Source: Viscum album (Eukaryota; Streptophyta; Magnoliopsida; Santalales; Viscaceae). Taken from it: DNA of 64,000 nucleotides. This document shows, piece after piece, positions 24,348 to 35,430 of the stretch. The position numbers were made by a program, and so were the translations under genes. Below the pieces are notes generated by a model. The model saw only the letters and a list, made by a program, of their open reading frames with translations. It was not told the DNA's origin and did no database searches. Each line of letters opens with the position of its first letter. Position 1 is the stretch's first letter. The stretch lies in contig OY728152.1 in the NCBI GenBank assembly GCA_963277665.1, positions 1,185,702,357-1,185,766,356 on the forward strand, given 5' to 3'.

Positions 24348-25093
24348 CCTTTTAGCCTGTGACACACACAACCATGCAAACAACATTATATGATCTCATG
24401 TTAACTGAATACTAAACTGAGTGAGTATAGTAAGTAAAAAGGGGCCTGAATACAATCCCATCTGGAATGTACATTTAAAACTGGAAACTACAAGTAAACT
24501 GGAACATCACCTATGTAAACCCACCAAGGATCCTACTTGAAGGGTAGGTGCAGCTATCAATCGGTCATCTCTATAGTACGCCCCGTCTAAGGTCCACCTC
24601 TGTGCTACCTCCAGTCCTGGTACTCATGTCCTTAGTCCGCGATGTCCATCATCCGCACCAATCACAAAGTGGTGCGGGCATAGCCCATGTAGGGGTGAGT
24701 ATAACGGTAATCATTAGGGACCTCAAGACACTCAAGGTCTCACTTAATCAACAAAGGGTAATCCACAAAGCCTAAAATCGACTAACAACCCCACATCTGT
24801 ATACGTCCATACATATACCCAAGTTATCATGTATACCCATCTAAATCATGAGGAATCATAGAATCCAACTCAAAATCCCAAATCTCAACTATTCCACAAA
24901 GGAAGAAATAACCCAAAGGCATGTACCATACATGTACACCCCATAGAAGAATACCACAAAAGTATTACCACAATGGAATGTACCGATCAGGTATAAACTC
25001 ATCTCACACAAGGTATAACTTATGTAAAATAGTAGATATGATTAAATGTAACTAATAAACAATCTTACCCTGTTAAGAGGAAGTTCCACAGAG

Positions 25094-25418
25094 GATCGCA
25101 TGGTGATAACACACAACGGATCCCTTAGTGCTAACACACACAAGATCGCTAGGTGCTAACCCACACCGAATCACTCTGTGCTGACACACATAGGATAGCT
25201 AGGTTTTGACCCACACATGATCCATCGGTGCTGACGCACATAGGATTGCTAGGTGCTGACCCACACAAGATCGCTAGGTGCAGACCCACAGAGGATCACT
25301 CGGTGCTGACCCACAATGTATCACTAGGTTCTAACCCACACAGGATAGCTGGGTGATGACCCACACCAGATCGCTAGGTGCTGACCCACACAGGATCTCT
25401 AGGTGTTTACCCATACCT
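25094..25418 (-). repeat. 25-bp minisatellite in the element B right LTR (13 units)
   Basis: Thirteen consecutive units of exactly 25 bp start at 25094 and continue to 25394, again with no indel. The core is the same as in the left LTR, here mostly GATCGCTAGGTGCTGACCCA. The left LTR has 10 units, so the arrays differ by three whole units. Confidence 0.95.
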
Positions 25419-25483
25419 GATCGCTCTTCATTCTTCACGTCACATCCATCTATAGGGTTACCGCACTACACTTACTTGTCTCC

Positions 25484-25501
25484 GGGGGGGGGGGGGGGGG
25501 G
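25484..25501 (+). repeat. Homopolymer of 18 G
   Basis: An uninterrupted run of 18 G lies where the left LTR has only a short G-rich word (about 5127-5136). It may be a true expansion or an assembly or sequencing length error. Confidence 0.9.
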
Positions 25502-25699
25502 TTCCGCACTAAAATCCACTGGTTGATACTCCAACTACAAATATGCCCCAGGAAAAATTATCCCAAGAGACCGCCACATCATAGGGGTATCAATGCAATA
25601 GAAGGTGCGTCAATTGGACGCCCGGTCTGTATGTTATTAGACTTTTAGTCCCAATGGCCTAGTTGGATTCATGCTCGATCCAACCCACCCATTTACCAA

Positions 25700-26200
25700 C
25701 ATTATCCAAATCTCTAGTGGGATATACTAAAGGGACCATCTCGCTCAGTCAGGTGGCCTGGCCTGGGTAGTGTCCCATGGGGCGGTGAAGGCTGCGAGGG
25801 GCTGTGGGAGGGGATGCAAGTGGCGCGGAGGGTCGTGGGGCTGTATGGAGGGACGCAGGGGGTGCAAAGGGCCAAAGTCGGCACAAAGGGCCATGGGGAG
25901 GCTCGATGGGGCCATATGTGGGGCGGACGGGCCGTAAACGGTGGAGGTTGCAGGGTGGCGATCCATAGAGGCTGGCCATGCAGTGTGGTCACACATCATG
26001 TCTTCGTCGACAACCATCTAGACCGGTCTCCCTCCTTTGTCGCCTTCGTCGCATTCATCCATGGTGCTTGCAATCGTTCTCGTGTTCCACTGGTTCCAAA
26101 CTCTAGCACCTTTCACTACCACCGTCAGGATGAACACACAAATGATGAAGAATGGCGGAGGGATCATGCAATGATTGTTTGACCCGCACCCTCTGTGTTA
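25700..26200 (-). other. GC-rich island in the element B right LTR
   Basis: Counterpart of 5480-6000. It is G-rich on the plus strand with repeated GGGGC-type words. On the element strand the small ORF start seen in the left LTR is recognisable from about 26171 (again with FFII-V-FI and VWNQW words) but stops after about 46 codons. Overlapping open frames on both strands here reflect the low density of stop codons in GC-rich DNA. Confidence 0.6.
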
Positions 26201-27158
26201 GAGCAGTAGCAAGCGGTTCAACAAAATCAGGAATCAAGTATGACAAACTCTAAAAGTTAATATGAATCGTGGATCAACTCATTTTGGTTGAACCACATTT
26301 TCCATACTTTCCAAGAACAAGGAATTTATCCAAGTAAAATCATGTATTCAACAACAAACCCTACCTTGTTCGTTTGATTTTTCAATGACTTTCCACGTGA
26401 AATGAGATGATGTCGTGGTAATAGATGGATTTCGGTGATTCCGACATTTCCTAGATCGTCGGTTTGTTGACATTGAAGAATTACCTCATAAACAAATGTC
26501 ATGAGGAATAATTCATAGTCAAATTTGGTGTTCTTCATTGGTGTTCCTCATTAAAGAGATTTCCCCCAAGGATCCTTCCTCCCAATCCCACCAAAATGAT
26601 GAGGTAACCCAAATAATTGATTATGTTTTCTATTAATCTATTTGCATAATTTTAAAAATGGTTTAATTAATAAATTGAGTTGGTAAAATTAATTAAAGGG
26701 GGTGGCACCATTAAACCATGTTTAGAGGTCATAGTTCAGGTGGTCCATACCACTCTAACCCATGTTGATAGTTCTTAGTTCATGTGGTCTCCACCTCTCA
26801 ACATCTATATGGGAGTTCGAAAGGAAAATAAAATAAAATGTTACACAATTTTATTTCATTTAATTCATTTTTGAAAATTCCTAAAATTAACTTTCACACT
26901 CGACCAACTACCATTTAGGTGTATGTCCTCTTAAAAGAAAATGGCATTGTGAGTTCAACAAAGCCCTCATATATTAATTCTGAGCACCAATTCTACAGTT
27001 TCAAAATCCTGTTAGCACGTTTACTGAATGTACCCAAAAAAGTTCAATAATTCATTCCAGGCACAATGGGCCTTGGAATCATGGACCATAAATTTTTGCG
27101 AACTCATAAAATTCCCATTTAATTAAAAACAATTACATGTAAATTCAGGGTCTATATA

Positions 27159-27163
27159 TATAC
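27159..27163. repeat. Target-site duplication of element B, right copy (TATAC)
   Basis: Identical to 3923-3927. The sequence after it continues the 5' LTR of element C. Confidence 0.9.
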
Positions 27164-30098
27164 CTCCCACCTTGTTCATACTACATTGTTTTCTCCAAGA
27201 AAAAGATACCCAATGTAATTCGTACTATAGGAGTTGTGCGATTGAACTATGATTCTTTGAACATTTTCCTTAGTGTCTTCCTACTATAACGACACACCTT
27301 ATTTTTATCGAATTAAAAAAATTTGATCTATCTCCAATAAAAGGTATGATCTTCCACCATTCTTCGGTGTACCCATTCCTCTATTTCTCCATTCAATGTT
27401 ATGTCTCTTGATCACTATGTTACAAATGGAGCTTTCATGGGTGTTTATTTATATGGTTGTGTGGTGACGTCCTCGAGTGGATGCAGACATTGAGGTAGAA
27501 GTGATCATAATCAATTGTGTAGGCACATTCTCATGCACAAATCATCTGAAAGATTTTGAGGTAGGATATTCATTGATTCAATTTTCATTTACATATTGTT
27601 ATAAATATTTCCTATTTTAGCCACTGGCTCAGTAATAAATTTAGATAATAAATATTTGAACTCGATTAAATAATTGGAATCTATCATATTTTATTTCCAT
27701 GTATCATGATAGTGGTTTTCCTCTTGATTTAATGATCATGTGATATCTATTATTTTCATGTTACCAAGCCATTATTTATGGAATAGGTAATGATGATAAA
27801 TATTTTATTAATTGTAAATTAATTGGATAATGATCAATAGGAATTTAAATGAATCAAATTACATTATAATTTGTTGATATTCAAATGTATGAAGCTATGA
27901 ATGATTAATTTAATTACTAAATTAAATATGGAATAAAGGACTTGTTTTGTGATAAAGATAATGTCTTATAATGTTCTGAGTTACCCCCTTTCTTTTAAAG
28001 TCCAAGCACCTTATTCTTTGTAGATGTGATTACTTGTTATGTGTTATGGCTGAATACCATGTTAAGGGCTAAGAGTTAAGATTCCGTTGTTTGATTCCTA
28101 CTACATGTGTCCTGGTGTGACCCAAGAATAGACGCTCCTGGAGGCATTTTTTGGTATTTGGTGGAATGGATTCCCCATTGTTTTGGGGGAAGCAGTTGAT
28201 GGCTATCACAACAAGATGCATTGGTTTATGCGTATGGGTGTTGGGGAGGACACCAGATATGATGAATTGGATTGGATGTGAATGTCGGATGCTAATTTAA
28301 CCTATTTTTTGTTATCATTAATACATTCCCCACTACATCAGAATTTTTTTTTTCTATCTCTCCTTGAAAAATAGGTGAAGACACATGGGGTATGTCATGT
28401 CATATAAATTAATAGCTTCTTGATGATTGGATCGGTCTTCACTCTTACAATAGGTGGTAAAGACTTTATGTGTAGTTCAACTACTCACCGAGTTGAGACC
28501 CTTGTATTTGGATTCTTTGAATTTTCTTCTATAATTATTTTGTATAAGTGACAGTAAAAAATGTTGTTAATAAATGACTGAGTAAATGATGCTAACCCAT
28601 GGGGTTTGATCTGGATGGGATGCAATGCTGAGGATAAAATTTAAAGAAAATATGGTCTTTTTTGGGTTATAACTATTTTCAAAGAAAATTATTGTGATTC
28701 TTATAAAATGTAAGTAGGAATTGAAAATGGATAATTAATGTTTAAATAATTAAATAATGAAATATGAAATTGATAAATAGGGACATGTAATTTAATAAAG
28801 TTCCCTAAACAATATATTTATTATAGGATATCTAATCTTAGTAGTTGATGTTGAGAGTCCTAGAGAAGTTAGCTTCAGTTGATCCTAAGACTAGGTTATG
28901 ATCATTGTTTTTTATATATATTATATTATATAATTTTTTTTGAATATGCTACATAACACTTTTTTTAGGGAAACAGACACCCCGTGGATTCTGACCCCTG
29001 GGGTTTTTTATCCAAAAATCATTCTGGGTGGAGGGATGGATGACTTCACCCTTTTCCCACATTCTCTTCTTGTCGTCATTACTTGTACCCATAGGCACAT
29101 CAGTTAAAATTCCCCATATATTTGTATAGTGGGATGAAATGTCTTGTAGTTACTCACACATGTATACTATGGATATAGATTCCTACGGACAACTATCAGT
29201 GTAACGTCTATATGTTGTGATGTATTGAGGATCCATACTCATTGTTTTGGATTTAATAGATTGAAGTATAATACCCAATGAATGATACACATTATTAATG
29301 ATGTTATGGCTCCCAATTATAACCTGGTTAGACATTTTATGTGTATATATTGGTTTTGTTGCATGAGGTTATTGTTGTGGTGATACACCGAGCTGTTTAC
29401 AGGAAAGCCTTTTTGGAGAGAGAATCTTAGGATGTGTGGCAATGGGGAAAAGTGGAAAACCTATGGGGATGTGGTAGCAAGTTAACCATAATATTATTTA
29501 TTATATTATATACTCTCGTCAGTGATACATGATTAGATAATCTATTAAGATGTTTGGAACATAATATACCTTCTTTGGGGATGAGTTAGTTTCAATTGTT
29601 GTTCACTATGCATTATCATACATTCTTACATTTTCATGAGAACCTCCAAGGATGATCCTATTGTGTATACTATTATAATCACCCTACTTATATATAAACT
29701 ATTTTTCATGAAACTTAGAGAGGGAAGGAGATGAAGCTAGCTACTACTAGCTTGGGGTTGCTGGAGCTGTTCAAGCTTCATGGATGATGTGGTTTTACAT
29801 TATTTTGATTCATGATGTTTTCCCTTAGAGTTTTAGTATTTCATTAATGAAATTAAATATGTGTACTTGGGATTTCATTTATACTTCAATCTATGTTTGA
29901 GTTTATTTATTTATGTCTTATCTCCCTATTTCACAGGAGTTCAGTTAGTTGGTAATGTCTCCTATTTGTGTGTTTACTATACCCTCGAAGAGAGTTGCAA
30001 ACCTAAGGCCTATTGATGGTGGAACTCAGGTTTTACTATCTCTTTCATTTCATTGATACCCTAGGAGGGGCACACATTGTTGGGAGTATGTCATGACT
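27164..30098 (+). repeat. Element C 5' LTR, right part
   Basis: Matches the 3' LTR from about 36005 to 38893: ATAGGAGT-GTGCGATTGAA-TATGATC (27225 and 36044), GTGGATGCAG (27478 and 36290), GGGAAAC-GACAC (28968 and 37769), the TATA block, and AGGGG-ACACATTG near the end (30065 and 38863). It ends just before the primer site. With 2985-3927 the LTR is about 3.88 kb. Open frames within it are not genes. Confidence 0.88.
29691..29698 (+). promoter_or_regulatory. TATA box of the element C 5' LTR
   Basis: TATATAAA after CACCCTACT, matched by a longer TATATATATAAAG at 38482-38496 in the 3' LTR after CACCC. It lies about 400 bp before the LTR end, so most of the LTR would be U3. Confidence 0.6.
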
Positions 30099-30100
30099 GA

Positions 30101-30113
30101 GTGGTATTAGTGG
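30101..30113 (+). other. Primer binding site of element C (decayed)
   Basis: GTGGTATTAGTGG resembles the tRNA-Met type site TTGGTATCAGAGC with about four changes, and sits directly after the LTR end near GTCATGAC. Confidence 0.7.
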
Positions 30114-30482
30114 ATGTGGTTGAGGGATATGATGGAGTTCGGAGTTAGCCACAAGTGAGGTTGCATGGTATGGTAGGGAAATATAGTTAGCTAAGTTTAG
30201 AAAAAATAGTAAATTATTGATAATGACTGAGAAAAAAGTATATAATGACCCTTATGATATGATACATTGACTATTAATTTTATTATTGATAATACATTGG
30301 GAGATAATATTTTTAGTGTAGAGACCTAAGAAAGGATCACACATCATTCATTTTTGTGCCTATGTATAATTGGGTAGAACATGAGATTGGTTAACGTAAA
30401 ATGAAAAAATATAACATTATTAATTAAAGATAATGTCTTCATATTTAAGGTTTTGGAGATCTAACTGTGTTTTATTTTTTAG

Positions 30483-31620
30483 TTATGGCTCCAGGTTGAC
30501 ATCCTCATGTGGTCTACACATAACATGTTGAAAAGGTTGTCCCATCTAATAATCCCGTAGTATAGGATGGTGAATATGAAATTCCAAGGGCGATACTCAG
30601 ATATTTTCATTTACAAATCCTATAGAAGTAAAAGGGATCAATTTTAGATGCGGTCATAGAAGACAGGATGGAGGAGGTTGAGATAGATTTCATCCAAATC
30701 TATTCTTAGAAGTAGCACAGGATTTCAAGGGTTAAGATGATGGTGCGTAGGGAAGGAAGTTAGTGGATGATCTTGATCCTTAGGGATTGCGAGGGTTCGA
30801 CAGTCCCATGGGAGGAGTTTTAAAACATGTTTAAAGTTCAGTTACTTTTTTTCTACTATGAAGGTGGGCAGTTAGAAGTTGATTTTAAACCTTTGATAAT
30901 AGATATCTAGTGTTTGATGTATGCAATCCATTCCTGGAATATTTTGTGATAATATTCACATGTAGTTCTAGATGAGGAGTCCATGGTGCGACATTTCAAG
31001 GAGGCACTGCATCTATAGATCCAGTGCTAGGTCACCACTTTCATACTAAAGGAAAAACATGAGGTACTAGAAAGGGTAAAGGTCATTGAGAGGACATTAT
31101 ACATGATCAAATAAACATGATATGGGGGTTTTCATGATTCCTAATGATGTAGAGATGTGTTATGGGGTTCCTAGTTTTTAGGGTTGAAGAGTTTACATTC
31201 AGCAGGGGGTAAGTCCCAAGACAAATTATTTAATTTTTTATGAGGAAGTGTATCATAGAACTATTCCAAGGGATCATACAGAAGTTCTTCTTGTGGAGAA
31301 TGATGTCCTCAGTAGTGAGAGTGAATGACCTATCAGAGTAGTCAGTGGGCACCAGGTGTTCCGGTCCAAATTCATCCATTGAGGCGGTTCCATCTAATTC
31401 TGCAGTAAGCATTTTCACTAGCTTTGGATCAATATAGAGAATATATTGTTTAAATAGGAGACCCTAGAGATTATCCCCATAACCATACAGAATATTGTGG
31501 CCTTGGAGGTGGTATTCATTGGGGTCATAGAGGCTGTAGAGGAGTTCGTGGGAATCATCATGCATTAACATTTCCAACTCCATGTGAGCAAGACATAGAC
31601 TGAGGTACCCTTTTATTTTT
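30483..31620 (+). pseudogene. Element C gag remnant
   Basis: The probable start ATGGCTCCAGGTTGACATCC (30485) gives MAPG, then a stop, like the MAPRR-type Gag start of related elements. No complete zinc knuckle was found in this copy, and many stops break the frame. Minus-strand open frames at 31230-31418 and 31464-31676 are chance frames across this region. Confidence 0.5.
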
Positions 31621-32202
31621 TTATACATAGATGTTTTCCATGATATGTTTTGGATCAGAACACTCCTTTGTATCACCTACTATTTTCCATACATTGGGAC
31701 ATGAGTTTGAAAGGCTTCTAGTGACCATGGCAATGACTACACTAGTTGGAGGACGAGCTGACTTGGCAGAAGTATGTAGAGATGGTGATCTAGTGTTAGG
31801 GAAACACCTCTCTTTGAGGGATTAACTAAGTTCATGGATACAACCATATGATGGGATGATTATCATGGATTTGTTGTATTCAATGTAGGCTATCATTGAT
31901 TACTTTAGGAGGTGGGGTTTTCCTTCGATGGAGATTGTGATCCAGTGGGGTTTGTTGGTGAGTGAGACCCTTAGATGGGTTAGAGGCATACCTTATTAGG
32001 GATATCCTTGATCACTGAGTTTATGATGGGTTAATCATATGCATGGAAGTTTTCATCTATAGAGTCATGGAAGATTTCCATGATGTCATTAGAGAAGATG
32101 TTGTAGTGTTACCCCATCAATGAGAGATTGCCATCAAGATGGACCTTTAACTAGGTGTGTCCCCTCTCTCGATATATCCATATAAGATGACCACTACTGA
32201 TT
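31621..32202 (+). pseudogene. Element C protease and linker remnant
   Basis: An open block at 31631-31825 reads ICFGSEHSFVSPTIF at the protease active site. The family D-S-G-S there is changed to C-F-G-S, so the catalytic Asp is lost. A GGRADLAEVCRDGDLVL segment follows, typical of the second half of this protease. At about 32075-32190, after stops, the linker is recognisable (FHDVI-EDVVVLP then EIAIKMDL then SIYPYKMTT). Confidence 0.75.
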
Positions 32203-32799
32203 TTGGTGAAAATGAATATAGCTCGATGGGCTATTAAGGTGCAGTTTTTTTCATCTGAGTGTGCCATCGTGGGGCGCACATGTTTTTTCTGTTGGCATTA
32301 TGAGTTTTATGTAATTTTATCTAGTGTTATTAATGCTCAAAATATCATCATGGGGTTGATGAATGTTGTGTTTTGTGAGTTCCTATATATGTTCAAGGTA
32401 TTCTTCATTGATGAAATACTCATGTACTTTATGTTTGAGGTAGAGCATGCAAAGCATCTAGATGCTATTTTGGGAGTTCTTCATCAACAACAACTATTTG
32501 GGATGTTTTTGTACTGTGAGTTTTGTGCTCGGGATGCTTTTTATTAGGGAATTTTGTATCCTAAAAAAATGTATATGTGGATCTATTGAATATATATGTC
32601 ATTGTGTCATGGGAAACCCCCAAAACAGTGGCAATGATGAAAAGATTCATTGGTCTGGTTGACTATTTCCAGAGGACCATAACTGATTTATCTTGGGATG
32701 CAACTAGTATAATATAGTCGAATAGAATGGATCAGCTGTTTTTATAGACTAATCAATTTTTGGAATCATTTTTTTATATGAATTATAACTATTGTAGTG
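32203..32799 (+). pseudogene. Element C reverse transcriptase, internally deleted
   Basis: Only the palm and thumb are recognisable: HYEFYVILSSVINAQNIIMG, then the active-site box FFIDEILMY at 32401-32427, where the second Asp is replaced by Glu, then EVEHAKHLDAILGVLHQQQL and a CEF word. Between the linker end (about 32200) and HYEF (about 32295) there is far too little DNA for the finger region ([19 protein letters not shown]), so a few hundred bases have been lost. A GLVDYF-like thumb motif ([11 protein letters not shown] region) is near 32650-32680. Confidence 0.8.
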
Positions 32800-33300
32800 C
32801 TTTAGTTGTTTGTTTTCAAAAAGATGGATTTTAGTATGGCATTTTGTGTGATGCATCCCGTCCGGGGGTAGAATGTGTTCTAATGTAGAGGCGATCATTT
32901 GATTCTTATAGATATTAGTACTTACGTCTCCCATACCATAAATATTCCCCCAAATAACAATAATTGGTAGCAGTGATGTTTGAACTATTGTTTTGGAGAC
33001 ATTTCATCATTGGAGAGTGCTTTGTGGTCTTTATCGATCACAAAAGCCTGAGGTATTTTTCTCAAAACATGACTTGAACATGAGAAATGTTAAGTGGATG
33101 GAGTTATTAAAGGATAATGACTTCAAAATATCTTGTACACTTGGTAATAAGAATATTATAGTCAATGCACTGAGCATGACTTCTTGTAGGCATGCGGTTC
33201 ATGCCTCAAGTTATTCATACAGAGTTTTGGAGGAACATTAAGCATTACATATCAATATTGCAAAAGTTGGGGTAGTGGATATCTTTTTTTAAATGATTTT
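32800..33300 (+). pseudogene. Element C RNase H remnant
   Basis: The early part (about 32830-32960) is broken. From 32993 an 82-codon block reads RSQKPEVFFSKHDLNMRN and VKWMELLKDNDFKISCTLGN, then IIVNALS, matching the C-terminal third of gypsy RNase H (SLKYLFTQK, RRWLELLKDYD, V-DALSR). The Asp of the DHK motif lies just upstream in IDHK-like sequence at about 33035. Confidence 0.75.
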
Positions 33301-34112
33301 GAAAAAATAAATGTTAATGAAGGTTGAGTAGTCCTATTTTTGGGACCATTCAGTGGAGTTCTATATAGATAGTGTTGTTTATTAGGATGCAACATATGGT
33401 TTGACAGAGAGTGAACAAAAACATGTGTTATTTCGAAGAATTATTTTCATTCCATTAGGGATGCATGATATGGATCTCAGAGAGTTCCATAGATATACCT
33501 TAGTGGTACATCCTATAATAAAATAGACGAATCATGATTTTATGAGTTAGTTTAAGTGGCATGGGATTAAGCATGCAGTTTTAGAGTTTGTGTCTTGATG
33601 TTTGTTCTTCCAAATGTGAGGGTTCAGCACCGTGTTCTTGCAGGGGATTTCCAGTAATTAGATTTCCCTCAGTGGAAGTGGGAGGATATCTCAATGGTCT
33701 TTGGTACCATTTTACCTCAATCAAATTGATTATATGATGATATATGTGTTTTTTTGGATCCATTGAAAAAATCACCCCACTTTATAGAAACCAAGGCATT
33801 GAGCTCAGTCGAGGTTTGTTCGAGGATGTATCTGGGGGTGGTGGTGAAATTCAATGGGGTCCCAAGGATGATCATCTTTGATTAAGATTATTTATTTACA
33901 TCTAGGGTGTGTAGAGGTCTCTAAAATGATTTTGGTTCCATGCTTTTCCATAACAATTCATTTCAAATGGAAATGGATAGTGAAATTGAGTGGAAAACAG
34001 GACTCTTGATGGCATGTTGTACACTTGTGTCCTAGAATTCTGATGTTTGTGGATGAGGAACATACCCATGGTAGAGATTTCCTAAAAAAATAGTTTCCAA
34101 TACACCATATTT
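33301..34112 (+). pseudogene. Element C integrase remnant
   Basis: The zinc-binding region is at about 33470-33620 (EFHRYT.VVHP, then a WHGIKH segment and C--CSS-M-like end), then a PQWKWEDISMVF segment at 33672-33705 holding the first core position, with Val in place of the catalytic Asp. The segment KITPLYRN/ALSSVEVCSRMYL at 33770-33830 and GVPRMIIFD/DYLFTSRVC at 33858-33910 follow across frame changes. It is inactive. Confidence 0.7.
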
Positions 34113-34830
34113 ATGATTCCATTTTATTCCATTTATTTCCATCCTATTCATTCTTCATTTTTCTGGACTGGGGTTGGAGGGTCAGCATTTCTCGGATCGA
34201 AACTAGTACAGAACAAGATAGATAAAGTTAATGATTTTTGTGAGAGAATTATAGTCACACAAGATATTTTGAAATCAAATTACAATCATAGTATTAGACA
34301 TTTCATGTTTAATGTTGGGGATCATGTGTGTCTAATGGTGACTCCCAATCATGGGTATCGAGTGTTTGTTTGTGGGGATGAGATTTCTCCATGGTTTATT
34401 GGGACATTAGAGGTGTTGGATCATGTTAGAGTTATGGCATATAAGGTAGAACATCACCATATATGAGTAGGATACATGGTGTTTTCATGTGCCATAGATT
34501 TGTCGTTCTCTTTATGATGATTCTCATGTCATCAATATTGGTGATATTTATTTTGAAAAGATGTGACATTCAAGGAGGGGCCTATAGAGATCCTGGACAA
34601 AAAGGATAATGTTTTTCATATGTGTGTTTTCCCCTTGGTTCGTGCCTTGTGGAAACATAGTGGAATAGATGAGATTACATTGGAAGGTGTGTTACAGATA
34701 AAAGTTATGTACGAAGAGTTGTCTGATGTTCAGCTCTTTTCTTGTAATGATGTTCATCTTTTTATTGTAGACCTTTCCTATTTTTGAGCCGGTGTATGTT
34801 TTTTCTTATTGTATCTTGCTCTTTTATGAG
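34113..34830 (+). pseudogene. Element C integrase C-terminal and chromodomain-like tail
   Basis: Open block 34113-34466 includes NYNHSIRHFMFNVGDHVCLM, then SPWFIGTLEVLDHVRVMAYK, the GPY/F module region of the family. Block 34563-34787 reads FKEGPIEILDKKDNVF, FPLVRALWKHSGIDEITLEG and YEELSDVQLF, matching the tail seen in A and B. A frame change and short deletion lie between them (LALPP-L-VH--FHVS region, about 34466-34560). Confidence 0.8.
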
Positions 34831-35036
34831 AGGTATCTCCTTTGGGAGAGTAGTTATGAGTGGGATATTGTTTTCAGGTTGTTTTAGGTTGTTACTTTAA
34901 TGCAGTGGTAGAGCTTCATCAGTAGAAAGATCCTTGAGAGGTATCTCGAAGGGTGGTTGTTTGGAACCCTTTTTAAATTTCATATCAGGGTTGGTTATGT
35001 ATTATCAAGGATGAGAATGTTTTGGATGTTGTCTAA
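34831..35036 (+). other. Element C 3' untranslated region and decayed polypurine tract
   Basis: Non-coding sequence between the end of pol and the 3' LTR. AAGGATGAGAA near 35007-35017 may be the remains of the polypurine tract. If so, the LTR could begin at about 35018 (TGTTTTGG) instead of 35037. Confidence 0.45.
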
Positions 35037-35220
35037 TGTAATTCCCCAGACCATTCTAATCCATTCCATTTCGAAAATTGGGGGATTGATGTGTTCTAGG
35101 CTGTCAATGCCATTTATTCCCCACACAATGCATGATTTCTTGTTCTTTGAATAGTGTTTCTAGTATTATGAATAGTTTTATTAGCAACGAATTTGGTAAT
35201 AGTGTTTTTAGTGAGACAAT

Positions 35221-35430
35221 GTGAACAGTGATGTCAGTGAGTCTTGTTTGAAATGTAATGTTTGGGATTCATTTGTCAACAATTCAATCGGCGAGTCATT
35301 TGTGAAATGTGTTGTCAGTGAATCATTTGTGAAAAGTGTTTTTAGTGAGTCATTTGTGAATATTTCTATCAGTGAGTCATTTATGAACAATGATGTCAAT
35401 GATAGAATTTTGAATAATGTTTTTGGTACA
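35221..35430 (+). repeat. 27-bp tandem array in the element C 3' LTR
   Basis: At least five clear units of 27 bp with a core like GAGTCATTTGTGAA. Since 27 is a multiple of three, each unit encodes nine residues of the pattern ESFVKSVFS in the plus frame, which keeps that frame open. Confidence 0.85.

Larger units (their letters stand above)
3928..27158 (-). mobile_element. Element B: Ty3/gypsy LTR retrotransposon on the minus strand, inside the 5' LTR of C
   Basis: B reads right to left. Its 5' LTR is on the right (11875-11988 plus 24348-27158), the primer site is at 11860-11872, gag-pol remnants span 11597 down to 7067, a purine tract is at 7026-7036, and the 3' LTR is 3928-7025. Both LTRs carry the same 25-bp tandem array and GC-rich island. 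It is flanked by a perfect TATAC duplication. Without the nested element A it would be about 10.9 kb. The coding is broken by many stops, but an intact zinc knuckle remains. The integrase tail has a chromodomain-like end, so it is a likely chromovirus. Confidence 0.92.
24348..27158 (-). repeat. Element B 5' LTR (right copy), part after the A insertion
   Basis: This resumes the LTR and follows the left copy block by block: the CAACC-A..CAAC block at about 24370 (left 4060), GGATCCTAC-TGAAGGGTAGGT at 24525 (left 4220), the 25-bp array, the GC-rich island, the AATTAATT block, and the end GGGTCTATATA at 27158 matching GGGTCTTTACA at 7025. Together with 11875-11988 the copy is about 2925 bp, shorter than the left one, partly from a deletion in the 26690-26780 region. 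Confidence 0.9.

Noticed and set aside
25714..26182. Several overlapping open frames on both strands, some Pro-rich
   Set aside because: Overlaps on both strands in the GC-rich island of an LTR. Only the short sense frame shared with the left LTR is worth a look and is listed as a finding.
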